Source: Argonema galeatum A003/A1 (GTDB lineage: Bacteria; Cyanobacteriota; Cyanobacteriia; Cyanobacteriales; Aerosakkonemataceae). Taken from it: 64,000 nt of DNA. This document shows positions 1 to 8,698 of the stretch, in pieces (position 1 is the stretch's first letter; the number at the start of each line of letters is the position of its first letter). Location of the stretch: assembly GCF_023333595.1 (NCBI RefSeq), contig NZ_JAIQZM010000003.1:223358-287357 (forward strand). The letters are read 5' to 3'. The position numbers were made by a program, and so were the translations under genes. A model generated the notes under the pieces. That model was given only the letters and a program-made list of their open reading frames with translations, was not told the DNA's origin and searched no databases.

Positions 1-604
1 TGCGGCGCTGATTGGCATTAAAAACGCCCAAATAATCATCAAAAGTATTAAAGCCTTTGTTTTGCCAAATATAGCTGTGGTGCAACCAACTGATGAAACC
101 GTGGCGTTCCATCACTCTTCGCCATTCTGGGTCAACATAGAGGAAATTGCAGCCCGAAATGCGGTTACTGGCGCAAAAACGATCGATCGCCGCTACCATT
201 AACTCTGTTAGCTCATCCTCATCTTCGCCAGGCGCAATTAAAAAGCGATAACCTTCAGCAGGCGTAAACGGCGTCATCCCCAAGAGTTTCGGGTAATACT
301 GCACACCCAAACGACTAGCCAAATCTGCCCATTGATGATCGAAGACAAACTCGCCGTAACTATGACCTTTAACATAAAGTGGAGCAGCCGCAATTAGCTC
401 TCTGTTTCGCCACACCGTCAGATGTTGGGGAAGCCATCCAGTTTGAGCCTTAACACTGCCAGACGTTTCTAAATTGTGCAACCATTCCCATTCGAGGAAA
501 GGCGTTTTCAGGGGCATTGCGAGGGCATCCCACTGCTGTTGCGGAATGTCGCCGATTTGGTTAATCCAGTTAAGGTCATAGCTCGGCTTGAGTTGTTCTA
601 GCAT
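1..604 (-). CDS. GNAT-like acyltransferase (peptidogalycan biosynthesis-type, COG3146-like), 3' end missing
   Basis: The reading frame begins at ATG (complement of 602-604) and stays open to the left edge, so about 201 N-terminal residues are seen and the C-terminus lies outside the window. The N-terminus reads MLEQLKPSYDLNW, followed by TPFLEWEWLHNLE and PLYVKGHSYGEFVFD. These blocks resemble the COG3146/DUF482 family of GNAT-fold proteins, often labelled peptidogalycan biosynthesis proteins, whose biochemical role is poorly known. No signal peptide or membrane segment is visible. It is on the same strand as the RibD-like gene 53 bases upstream, so the two may be co-transcribed. The family call comes from motif memory only. 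Confidence 0.7.
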   Translation of the reverse strand, partial: MLEQLKPSYDLNWINQIGDIPQQQWDALAMPLKTPFLEWEWLHNLETSGSVKAQTGWLPQHLTVWRNRELIAAAPLYVKGHSYGEFVFDHQWADLASRLGVQYYPKLLGMTPFTPAEGYRFLIAPGEDEDELTELMVAAIDRFCASNRISGCNFLYVDPEWRRVMERHGFISWLHHSYIWQNKGFNTFDDYLGVFNANQRR

Positions 605-657
605 CGTGAAAAGCTGCGATCGAAGGTTCAAACTTTCTTTAAAGTAATATAATCTTC

Positions 658-1335
658 CTAATGTTGCAGGCGATAATGCAAAAACACTTCTTCCTCAACC
701 TGTTGAACTGCTAAAAGTTCGAGACGAGGAGCCAAATCAGGTAAAAATCCCGCCCCTTCCACTGGCGTTGGTGCAGATGCTCCGCCTAAAATCAAGGGGC
801 AAACCGTCAGCCATAATTCATCAATTAAATTAGCTCTTAGCAGCGATGCTACCAGTTTGCCGCCGCCTAAAACCGCCAATCGTGCCAAACCAAGCTGTGC
901 CAGCTGTGCAAAAGCCGCCACCCAGTCAATCTCGACCTTTGATGTCTCAAAAACCAAAATTCGCTCAAATTCCGAGTTTAATTGCCATTTTTGGGCACCG
1001 CTAGCTGTAGTGAGCAACCAGCGGGGAATCGGCTGAGAAAAGAAGCGCAATTTGGTGTCAATAGCTGCGGAAGCTGAGCAAACAATCTGCACTGGTTGTA
1101 GTGGTTTGCTTTGCTGTTCTCGTTGTTTGAGCAGATGGGGATTAGAAACGCTCAGCGTTGTTCCGTAGGCACGCAGCGTCCCAGCACCAAATAATACCCC
1201 GTCAGAAGAAGCGATCTGTTTTTCCAGGTGTGCTTTATCAGCTGGGGAACCGAACCGTGCGGGGGACCCTTTGGCATCGGCAATCTTGCCATCCGCACTC
1301 ATAGCTAGAACAACAGTGGTATGGGGTTGGTTCAT
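658..1335 (-). CDS. RibD C-terminal domain (dihydrofolate-reductase-like) protein
   Basis: A 225-residue protein starting MNQPHTTVVLAMSADGKIA. This is the standard N-terminus of the RibD C-terminal/DHFR-like reductase family, with the SADGKIA substrate/NADPH block, then DGVLFGAGTLRAYG and LGGGKLVASLL as the nucleotide-binding glycine segment. Family members reduce the ribosylaminopyrimidine intermediate of riboflavin synthesis or related pyrimidines. No deaminase domain is present, so this is the stand-alone reductase form and could serve riboflavin synthesis or another reduction. An upstream extension to 1410 is open, but the family N-terminus matches the ATG at 1335. It is divergent from the histidine kinase gene at 1504. 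Confidence 0.8.
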   Translation of the reverse strand: MNQPHTTVVLAMSADGKIADAKGSPARFGSPADKAHLEKQIASSDGVLFGAGTLRAYGTTLSVSNPHLLKQREQQSKPLQPVQIVCSASAAIDTKLRFFSQPIPRWLLTTASGAQKWQLNSEFERILVFETSKVEIDWVAAFAQLAQLGLARLAVLGGGKLVASLLRANLIDELWLTVCPLILGGASAPTPVEGAGFLPDLAPRLELLAVQQVEEEVFLHYRLQH

Positions 1336-1503
1336 CACAAAAACTATAATTGTGTTTATCGATTGTTTTAAAGCAGACTGGCGGCGATCGTTCAGACTCA
1401 CGCATAGCATATTTCCACACTTGTGGCTCTAGCACGCTCGCTCGATCCGGTCTGTTTGTGCCTTCTTGCTGTTGCGGTTCGCATCTTAAGTTAGAGACTA
1501 TCT

Positions 1504-3561
1504 ATGGCTAAGCCAGGTCAATTTTCTGTTCCGAGCGTCCTGCTAGAGCACTACGCGCAAGCTATGATGCGATCGCCCTTAATGCAGTTCATGGCTAAGC
1601 CACGTCAATCCTCATTTCGCCGCATTCTGCTATCCCGTATTTTGCTGCTTTCCGTACCAGTTTTACTGTTGGGACAGTATGTTATGTATAAAAAAGCACG
1701 CTCGACGCTATTGGAAACTGCCCGCCAAAACTTAACCGAAAGTGCCGTGACAAAAGGAGAAAGGATTGACGAGTCAATCCAAGCAGTACAGGCGAATCTA
1801 CTTACAGCTAGCGAAACTGCTGTTGTCAAGTCTGGATCGATCTCCCAGGTGCCAGAATTTTTCGCTCAGTTAACAAAACAACTGCCGACGAAGATACAGT
1901 GCATTCAACTTACGAACGTCCAAACGGGTAAAGTTGTCACCAGTACTTGTGGAAGTGGAGCGATTAGTTCGCTTCCGGCTAATTTATGGCCGCAGCAGCA
2001 ACGTCAATTGCTTCCCGATCGCTCAAGTATTCACGTGACAACGCTACTACCGCCAGCAAAATCGCCAACAGTTGCTTCTCTTGCCGAACAAACCAGTTCA
2101 GAAGGCAAACTGCAATTAATTTTTACAGCGCCCATTTATGACAGTTCCGGGTTACTCCGCAACGCCTTAAGTATTCAGTCAACTTTGTATCGGCAACAGG
2201 CTGCTAAACCTGGGTCTCTTTCCGGCTATACGGTAGTGATTGACCAGGACGGAATGATTTTAGAGCATCCGGTTGCCGACTTAGTAGGGCGTAATGTTGA
2301 GCAACTGGAAGATGCAAAGCGACTCAAAATTTTAATTAAAAATGCCCTGGCTGGCGAACAAAATTTTCTTCACTTATTTGCCTTTGAAAAAAATGGCACA
2401 GAATCAGTGGCTGGGTATACGGCTATCCCCAGCCCTGTCAGTAACGATCCAAATCACAAGTGGGTTATTGTAGCCGTTGCAAGTTTGGATAATGCACTGT
2501 TTGGGCTTAAAGAAATTAACCAAGTTCTGATTAATTTGAGCTTGTGGTTGTTAGCGGCTAACCTATTGGCAACTCTGTATGTATCTCGCGATCTAGCGCG
2601 TCCCTTAGAGCAACTCGGAGACTATGCCTTGAATGTCCGGGGCAGACGATCGCCATCTAAAGTGCCCCACAACTTCAAAATCCAAGAATTTAATCATTTG
2701 GCCGAATCCCTCGATAGTATGGTCGAACGACTGACAGCGTGGGCAGAGGAGGTAGAAACGGCGTGGAAAGAAGCGCAAGCAGCTAACCAACTAAAAAGTG
2801 AGTTTCTGGCTAATACGTCTCACGAATTGAGAACTCCCTTAAATGCCATCATTGGTTGTATTCGCTTGGTAAAGGATGATTGCTGCGATGACCGGGAAGA
2901 AGAAATGGAGTTTTTGCAGCGGGCTGATGATGCAGCTATTCACCTGCTTAATATTATTAATGACATATTAGACTTGTCAAAGGTTGAATCGGGTACTCTT
3001 TCTGTGGTGATGCAGCCGATGGATTTGCGATCGGTCCTCCAGGAAGTAATCGATCTACAAAACGTTCACATTAATCAGAAAAATTTACAGTTGCTTTGGA
3101 CAGATCCACCAGAGGCGATCGCACTGCAAGCAGACCCTGCAAAGCTAAAGCAGGTTTTCCTAAATGTGATCGGCAACGCTATTAAGTTTACTGACAAAGG
3201 CAGCATCACTATTAGTACACGCCAGGAAATAGCGTTAGACAAAGACGGTAGCACTAATAGTTCTTTAGTTGTCGTAAGCGTCAAAGATACGGGAATTGGC
3301 ATTGCGATCGATGAACAAAAAAAACTATTTCGACCGTTTGTAATGGCTGATGGTACGAGAACTCGCAAGTATGGCGGCACCGGACTGGGACTTGCCATCT
3401 CCCGGAAATTAATGGAACTGATGGGCGGTAGCATCTCTCTACACAGTGCTGGTATAGGTCTTGGCACAACGGTTGAGATCGAAATGCCGATGATTAATTC
3501 CTCTGGGTTACCCACAGAAACCGATGCAGGATCGATAGAAATTTTACCCGGCCAAACTTAA
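1504..3561 (+). CDS. membrane-bound sensor histidine kinase with extracytoplasmic Cache-like domain
   Basis: 685 residues. A hydrophobic segment near residues 43-62 (ILLLSVPVLLLGQYV) and a second near 345-362 bracket about 280 periplasmic residues containing a Cache/PDC-like end (VVIDQDGMILEHP, then LVGRNV). A HAMP-like linker follows, then HisKA with the phospho-acceptor His440 in SHELRTPLN, and an HATPase domain with N box (GNAIKF, near 557), G1 DTGIGI (near 595) and G2 GTGLGLA (near 625). No receiver domain is attached and no response regulator is adjacent, so the partner is unknown. The start is uncertain: MAKP occurs at 1504 and again at 1591, and the later ATG would place the first membrane segment closer to the N-terminus. 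Confidence 0.88.
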   Translation: MAKPGQFSVPSVLLEHYAQAMMRSPLMQFMAKPRQSSFRRILLSRILLLSVPVLLLGQYVMYKKARSTLLETARQNLTESAVTKGERIDESIQAVQANLLTASETAVVKSGSISQVPEFFAQLTKQLPTKIQCIQLTNVQTGKVVTSTCGSGAISSLPANLWPQQQRQLLPDRSSIHVTTLLPPAKSPTVASLAEQTSSEGKLQLIFTAPIYDSSGLLRNALSIQSTLYRQQAAKPGSLSGYTVVIDQDGMILEHPVADLVGRNVEQLEDAKRLKILIKNALAGEQNFLHLFAFEKNGTESVAGYTAIPSPVSNDPNHKWVIVAVASLDNALFGLKEINQVLINLSLWLLAANLLATLYVSRDLARPLEQLGDYALNVRGRRSPSKVPHNFKIQEFNHLAESLDSMVERLTAWAEEVETAWKEAQAANQLKSEFLANTSHELRTPLNAIIGCIRLVKDDCCDDREEEMEFLQRADDAAIHLLNIINDILDLSKVESGTLSVVMQPMDLRSVLQEVIDLQNVHINQKNLQLLWTDPPEAIALQADPAKLKQVFLNVIGNAIKFTDKGSITISTRQEIALDKDGSTNSSLVVVSVKDTGIGIAIDEQKKLFRPFVMADGTRTRKYGGTGLGLAISRKLMELMGGSISLHSAGIGLGTTVEIEMPMINSSGLPTETDAGSIEILPGQT

Positions 3562-3591
3562 GCTGTCACACAATGCTATAACACCGATTTA

Positions 3592-3622
3592 GTAGGGTGA
3601 GTTAACAATAGTGCAACGCACC
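3592..3622. repeat. GTAGGGTGNGTT...AACGCACC interspersed hairpin repeat, copy 1
   Basis: GTAGGGTGAGTT is followed after a short loop by AACGCACC, an imperfect inverted repeat. A better-conserved copy lies at 32731-32762. Short elements of this kind are common between cyanobacterial genes. This copy sits in the 181-base gap after the histidine kinase gene; nothing else is obvious in that gap. Confidence 0.5.
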
Positions 3623-3742
3623 GCAAACCTTCTCATTTGCATTATTGGGTTACAGGCTACAGTTCCAATTGCTATGATGTAGCTTAATCTGATTCATTTC
3701 TACTCGTTTAGAACATTACCAACACGATCGCGATCGAACTGT

Positions 3743-4366
3743 ATGGAACCTCGACTCACCCAAACCCAGCTCGCACAGGCGATCGCTGAGATCGAACAGT
3801 TGTCGCGGCAGCGCGAGTTAGAATTGACTCCAGAGCAGGTAAGAGAAATTTTACGAGAGTTGAATCTTCCTGATGAGCTTCTAGAAGATGCGATCGTGCA
3901 GATGCGCCGCCGCGAAGTGCTAAAACAACGGCAGCGACGGAACCGCTGGATTGCGATCGCCACGACAGCAGTTGCAATCGCTGCGATCGGTATAGGTGTT
4001 CTGTTCGGGCAAAATCGACAGCAGCAAACCGCTCAAGTTGTGGCAGGGCAAGACCGGATTGCGCTATCTAAAACAAGTGGTGACAGCCTTACTCAAGTCA
4101 GCCGTCAAACTAATCCCCGCGTTTACTACCAGGTGACGTTGAAAAATGCCCCGATCGCTCGTCAGTTGTCTCTGCAATGCGACTGGATCGATCCGAGCGG
4201 TCAAATTGTGCATCAGGGGCGATATCAAACTCGCACGATCGATACGCCGATTTGGAATACCAACTGCTTTTATAATCTCGGCTCAGCTGCGCCGCCAGGA
4301 AACTGGGAAGTGAGAATGTCGCTGGATGGGCGCGTCATCAGCACTCAGCCATTCACAGTCAAGTAG
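3743..4366 (+). CDS. uncharacterised single-pass membrane protein
   Basis: 207 residues, not recognised as a named family. Residues 1-65 are charged and helical (TQTQLAQAIAEIEQLSRQ, then LTPEQVREILRELNLP) and could form a small helical or coiled-coil cytoplasmic domain. A basic stretch (RQRRNRW) leads into one transmembrane helix near 72-92. The remaining 115 residues are predicted outside the membrane and end in a beta-rich segment (VYYQVTLKNAP, CDWIDPSGQIV, GNWEVRMSLDGRVI) like a small Ig-type or DUF3859-like domain. The stop is 8 bases before the asparagine-synthetase-like gene, so it probably heads that operon. Function unknown. Confidence 0.75.
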   Translation: MEPRLTQTQLAQAIAEIEQLSRQRELELTPEQVREILRELNLPDELLEDAIVQMRRREVLKQRQRRNRWIAIATTAVAIAAIGIGVLFGQNRQQQTAQVVAGQDRIALSKTSGDSLTQVSRQTNPRVYYQVTLKNAPIARQLSLQCDWIDPSGQIVHQGRYQTRTIDTPIWNTNCFYNLGSAAPPGNWEVRMSLDGRVISTQPFTVK

Positions 4367-4374
4367 ATGGGTAG

Positions 4375-6132
4375 ATGGGCGCTAGAGGCAAACCTTCACA
4401 GTTCTTAGGCTACTGGGGGCAGGGCGATCGCACAGAAACGCTGCGTAGTTTAGTGCCTCACTACTGCATTCGGCAGGGCAAGATGTCTGGGGCAAACGCG
4501 CAACTAGAATGGGCGATCGCTTCTGCATCGTTACTCAAGGCCGACACAGTGACGCTGAATGCTTGTGGGCGATCGCAACCAACCGATTTGCCGGGAGATG
4601 CTTGGGCAGCGGTGGAAGCGAGACAGCTACGGCTGGGGCGCGATCCGTTTGGGCGAGTGCCGCTGTACTGGATGCAGTTGGGAGAAACGATTTGGTTTTC
4701 GACGCGCCTGCAACTGCTGCTGCCGCTGATTGCTTCCCCTCAAGTTAGCCCGATTGCCCTACACAGCGTAGCTTGTTTTTCCTACGTACCGACGCCACTA
4801 ACCTCGATCGAGCAAATTGCATCCGTAGCAGCCGGAACTGAGATGATTTGGCAAGTCGCCGATGTTAATGATATGCCGTTTCCGAAAGTGCGATCGCTCC
4901 CTTCAGCTTGGCAGGAATCGCCCCAACTACTGCGGCGTGAGGACGAGGCGATCGAGCAGTTGCGAGTGCTTTTGCGGCAGGCGATCGATCGACAGGTAGC
5001 AGATTTGCCGATCGATGAACCCGTTGGCGTTTTGCTGTCGGGTGGCATCGATTCTTCGCTGGTGACAGCGCTGCTAGTGGAGGCGGGCTTGCAGGTGCGG
5101 GCTTATGCGCTCGATTTTGGCGTTGAGGGATATTCGGAACTGCCCTACGCTCAGCAGGTGGCAGACTTTTTGCAGATTCCGTTGGTGCGAGTGGCGGCGA
5201 CGGGCGATGCAGTCGTGCGGGCGATCGGGGCGACCGCCAAAGCCCTCGACTTACCCTATGGAGATGGCACAACAGCCCCGCTGTTCTTGCTCAAACAGGC
5301 AGCGGCGCAGGACGTGCGGGTCGTGTTCAATGGCGAGAATGGCGATCAGCTATTTGCCGGATGGACGAACAAACCCTTGATTGCCAACGGAGTTTACACT
5401 AAGGAGCATCCTGCCACAGCCGAAACGTTTGAACAGCAGTATTTGCGGACGTTTCAGCGATTTTTAGGCTACGAATCGCAAATCTTTTCACCCGAACTGT
5501 TTGCCCAAATTCAAGCTCACGATCTGAGTTTTTACCTGCAAGAAGCGCTAGATGCTAAGGCGTGTTCCTCGCTGCTGGCGCGATTGCGGCGGGCTTCGCT
5601 GATGCTCAAAGGCGCACAAAATATTCAGCCGAGGGCAACGGCATTAGGGTTTGCTCACGGCCTGTGGGTGCGATCGCCCTTCTGTGACCCTGACCTCACC
5701 GCCTGGACGTTTCAACTGCCTGGAGAACTGTTGCTGCAAGGCGCTTGCGAAAAATATATTCTCAAAAGAGCCTCCGATCGCTGGTTGCCCCCCGAAATTG
5801 TCTGGCGCGAAAAGCGCGGAATGGGAGTGCCGCTAAAGGTTTGGTACTACCGCGAGCTTTGGGGTGCGATCGGTCAGCGGCTGAATCCGAATGTGTTGCG
5901 ATCGGAAAATCGCTGGCAGCCCTATTTAGCCGACGCGATGTTATCCGGACGACTCGGAGTTGCCATGCGCGATCGCTACATTGGTAATAATCTTTGGCTG
6001 CTGCTAATGTGGCAGGCATGGCGAACCGAAGTGTTAAAAGAAATTCCGGTCAAGCGATCGTTCGATCATGTCTTTTGGCTGCCGCCTGCGATCGGGCAGC
6101 GCATTTGGAACTATCGAAGGAGGCTGGATTGA
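4375..6132 (+). CDS. asparagine synthetase-like ATP-dependent ligase 1 (no glutaminase cysteine)
   Basis: 585 residues. The C-terminal synthetase domain carries the ATP pyrophosphatase loop LLSGGIDSS (first Ser at residue 222), then NGENGDQLFAGW and the late basic segment REKRGMGVPL, as in AsnB, beta-lactam synthetase and lasso cyclases. The N-terminal half keeps only part of the Ntn glutaminase fold (LRLGRDPFGRVPLYW). The protein begins MGARGKPSQ, so the Cys2 nucleophile needed to release ammonia from glutamine is absent. It should adenylate a carboxylate and use free ammonia, an amine or an internal nucleophile; the substrate is unknown. It overlaps the next gene (TTG at 6129 within its TGA) and is probably translationally coupled to it. 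Confidence 0.8.
   Translation: MGARGKPSQFLGYWGQGDRTETLRSLVPHYCIRQGKMSGANAQLEWAIASASLLKADTVTLNACGRSQPTDLPGDAWAAVEARQLRLGRDPFGRVPLYWMQLGETIWFSTRLQLLLPLIASPQVSPIALHSVACFSYVPTPLTSIEQIASVAAGTEMIWQVADVNDMPFPKVRSLPSAWQESPQLLRREDEAIEQLRVLLRQAIDRQVADLPIDEPVGVLLSGGIDSSLVTALLVEAGLQVRAYALDFGVEGYSELPYAQQVADFLQIPLVRVAATGDAVVRAIGATAKALDLPYGDGTTAPLFLLKQAAAQDVRVVFNGENGDQLFAGWTNKPLIANGVYTKEHPATAETFEQQYLRTFQRFLGYESQIFSPELFAQIQAHDLSFYLQEALDAKACSSLLARLRRASLMLKGAQNIQPRATALGFAHGLWVRSPFCDPDLTAWTFQLPGELLLQGACEKYILKRASDRWLPPEIVWREKRGMGVPLKVWYYRELWGAIGQRLNPNVLRSENRWQPYLADAMLSGRLGVAMRDRYIGNNLWLLLMWQAWRTEVLKEIPVKRSFDHVFWLPPAIGQRIWNYRRRLD
6117..6123 (+). promoter_or_regulatory. Shine-Dalgarno AAGGAGG fixing a TTG start
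   Basis: AAGGAGG lies 5 bases before TTG at 6129, which itself overlaps the TGA stop of the upstream ligase gene (ATTGA). No ATG occurs at a suitable distance. This decides the start of the decarboxylase-fold gene and indicates coupled translation. Confidence 0.75.
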
Positions 6133-7346
6133 CTGAATCTGTGGTTGAGGATGAAACCAAAACATATTCGCCGCCGTTCTCGATCGCGATCGCGCACGAA
6201 TTGCTTTCAACTTATGGTTCGCCGCTATATGTGTATCAGGGCGATCGCCTCCATCAGACCCTTGAGCATATTACCCGATCGATCAACTATCCCCACGTTC
6301 AGTTTCATTTTGCTAGCGTCACCAACGGCAATATTGCCCTCTTGCAACTGATCCAGCAGGCTGGCTGGGGGCTGCACGCCAATACTCCGGGCGATGTTTT
6401 CCTCGGACTGAAAGCGGGTTTTATGACCGATCGCATTGTCTACACCGGCAGTAACCTCAGCAGAGCCGATATTCAGCAACTGATCGACTGGAAGATCGAT
6501 CGATTCAACTTCGATAGCCTGTCGCAACTTCAGGATTTTTGCGAATATTCACGCACTGCTGGGCGATCACGCCAGACCGAACTCGGACTGCGCCTCAACT
6601 CACCCGAACTGACGGGTGACAGCCGCATCGGGTTGCGTCCCGACGAATTCGACAAAGCCCACAAAATCGCGCAGCAGCAAGGGTTCAGCATTACCGGACT
6701 GCATTTCTATCGGGGGACGGGAACTAACGCCACGAGTGCTTTTACGCAGGCGATCGATCGCCTGATCGCCATCGCCCAACAGTTGCCAGATTGGAGAACC
6801 CTTGATTTTGGCGGTGGCTTTGGCTATCCCTATCGAGGCGGCGCGGTGTTTGACTGGACGGAGTTTGGTGCAGCTATTACTCAACAACTGACTGCCCTAT
6901 CTCGCCCGATCGAGTTGGTGATTGAACCGGGACGATCGGCGATCGCAGGCTGTGGTGTAATGCTTGCGAAGGTTGTCTCAGTGAAGTGGCAGGGCTCTAG
7001 GCAAATTGTCGGTGTGGATACGACTGTGGCAAATCTATCAGTGCCTGCGGTGCATGGCGGCTATCGAGCGATCGCGATTTGGGAAACCGATCGATCGCGA
7101 CATCAAACGGATATTTGCGGCAACACGACTTATTCGCGGGATTATTTGGGGCGCAACTGTTGGCTACCGACACTCAAAATTGGAGATGCGATCGCCATTT
7201 TGGATAGCGGGGCTTACGGCTATGCGATGTCGTCGCATTTTCTGCACCGTCCCCGTCCTGCTGAGGTATTAATTGAAGCTAACCGCCATCGATTAATTCG
7301 GCAGCGAGAAGACTATTCCATCTTGTTAAACGGGCAAATATTCTAA
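6129..7346 (+). CDS. DAP/ornithine-decarboxylase-fold protein lacking the PLP lysine
   Basis: 405 residues from the TTG start. The fold of group IV PLP decarboxylases (LysA, SpeA and NspC relatives) is clear: GSPLYVYQGDRL at the N-terminus, ITGLHFYRGTGTN, the glycine loop DFGGGFGYPY, EPGRSAIAGCG and GAYGYAMSSHF near the end. The segment that normally reads YAxKAN, with the Schiff-base lysine, here reads FASVTN, placing Val64 at the lysine position. The usual active-site CxxD segment reads TYSRD. It is therefore either a non-catalytic or PLP-independent relative, or it uses a different lysine. Amidotransferase plus decarboxylase pairs occur in exosortase-A gene sets, but no exosortase is visible here. 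Confidence 0.78.
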   Translation: MTESVVEDETKTYSPPFSIAIAHELLSTYGSPLYVYQGDRLHQTLEHITRSINYPHVQFHFASVTNGNIALLQLIQQAGWGLHANTPGDVFLGLKAGFMTDRIVYTGSNLSRADIQQLIDWKIDRFNFDSLSQLQDFCEYSRTAGRSRQTELGLRLNSPELTGDSRIGLRPDEFDKAHKIAQQQGFSITGLHFYRGTGTNATSAFTQAIDRLIAIAQQLPDWRTLDFGGGFGYPYRGGAVFDWTEFGAAITQQLTALSRPIELVIEPGRSAIAGCGVMLAKVVSVKWQGSRQIVGVDTTVANLSVPAVHGGYRAIAIWETDRSRHQTDICGNTTYSRDYLGRNCWLPTLKIGDAIAILDSGAYGYAMSSHFLHRPRPAEVLIEANRHRLIRQREDYSILLNGQIF

Positions 7347-7369
7347 ATTAAGCAGCAGGAGTGACGGAA

Positions 7370-8698
7370 ATGGGAATGAAATGCGTCCAGTGCGGAACCG
7401 ACAACATTTTGCGCGATCGCACCAATAATTCAGGTCGCTGTAAACAGTGCAACCATCCGTTTGTGTTTGAACCCACTACCGTCACCGATCGAACATTAGC
7501 ATTCACCGATCAGTTTTTTAAGAAGGCGATCGAAGATATTTCCAGCCAAAATATGTTATTTTTCACGCCCAAACAGGTTTTGTATTTTATCGACAGACGG
7601 CTTAAAACTGACATTTCAGGTAACAGATGGGTTTGGATTTTTCACTACTTTTTCTTTGGCTTTCTTTCGCGAATCTTCGGCATGATCTTCGTTGGTAGTA
7701 TTTTTTATGACGTAAAACTCATATTTCTGATTCCATGTGTTATTTACAATCTTTACTGGATTAGGACACTTTATAATAAGAGTGAATCTCCTCAAAGCAA
7801 TCTTAGATCGAGAAGAAATAATGCAGTAAAACTCCAAATCTTAGGCGCGCTCATTCTAGTCACAAATATTCCGGCAACCATCCTTACCAACTCTTTGGCC
7901 GGATATATGACAGTGGCTTTGCTAGGGCTATCTTCCTACTGGCTCGGTATTTCACAAAAACGTCGTCAACAGATAACTGGTGAAGTATTTCTCGTCAATG
8001 CAGCGCAGAGCGATGAGTGGCTGCAACGCTGGCAAAGGGTGAATGGCGCATTAGAAAAACTGCTGCCAACTCCTCGTCAAAACGCTTTGTCCGCCAGCAT
8101 CGATCCCGAAGTTAGCGCCTACAGTTTCGATCGCGCCATTGTTTGTGACAGTGACGCGATCGCTCAATTCCTAATTGCCAACAACGTCCATTTTGAAAAC
8201 AACTGCGCCATTCTCAGCATCAGCGGCTATCCCCAAAGCATCTTCAACACCGTGATCGAAATGCTGCGACGCAATGCCGATTTGAAAGTGTATGCGCTCC
8301 ACGATGCTAGCCCTGCTGGAGTGAGTTTGTTGCATCAATTACGAACTAATCCGGACTGGTTCGCTCTTCAAGCGGTGACAATTTTTGATTTAGGCATCTC
8401 TCCCCGTCAAATATTGGAGACCCGCGATATGTTTGTGCAACAGTCTGAAGCAATGGTACAAACCGCCCGTCAACTGCCCGACGCGGTGAGGCAAGGTTTA
8501 ACGCCCGAAGAACTAGCGTGGCTGGATGCAGGCAATTTTGTTGAACTGGAATCGTTTGCGCCGCAGCGGTTGTTGCGCGTCGTGAACTACGGACTTGCTC
8601 AGAGCGGCGATCCGCAGAGCAACGACGGCTTAATATTAGTGGATAATTCTGTCGGATATGGCGGGGGTTATGTGTTTATCTCCGATAGTTTTGGTTAA
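7370..8698 (+). CDS. zinc-ribbon polytopic membrane protein with large cytoplasmic C-terminal domain
   Basis: 442 residues if translation begins at ATG 7370, which has AGGAG 8 bases upstream; a GTG at 7361 would abut that site and is less likely. The N-terminus is a C4 zinc ribbon (KCVQCG, then CKQCN). Two hydrophobic blocks follow at about residues 85-130 and 155-195, probably four helices. The C-terminal 240 residues are soluble; one section (CAILSISGYPQ, then KVYALHDASPAG) has the alternating hydrophobic strand and acidic-turn look of a Rossmann or Toprim-like fold, which is a weak suggestion. It is 23 bases after the decarboxylase-like gene, so same operon. Its TAA overlaps the stop of the convergent gene by four bases. 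Confidence 0.75.
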   Translation: MGMKCVQCGTDNILRDRTNNSGRCKQCNHPFVFEPTTVTDRTLAFTDQFFKKAIEDISSQNMLFFTPKQVLYFIDRRLKTDISGNRWVWIFHYFFFGFLSRIFGMIFVGSIFYDVKLIFLIPCVIYNLYWIRTLYNKSESPQSNLRSRRNNAVKLQILGALILVTNIPATILTNSLAGYMTVALLGLSSYWLGISQKRRQQITGEVFLVNAAQSDEWLQRWQRVNGALEKLLPTPRQNALSASIDPEVSAYSFDRAIVCDSDAIAQFLIANNVHFENNCAILSISGYPQSIFNTVIEMLRRNADLKVYALHDASPAGVSLLHQLRTNPDWFALQAVTIFDLGISPRQILETRDMFVQQSEAMVQTARQLPDAVRQGLTPEELAWLDAGNFVELESFAPQRLLRVVNYGLAQSGDPQSNDGLILVDNSVGYGGGYVFISDSFG

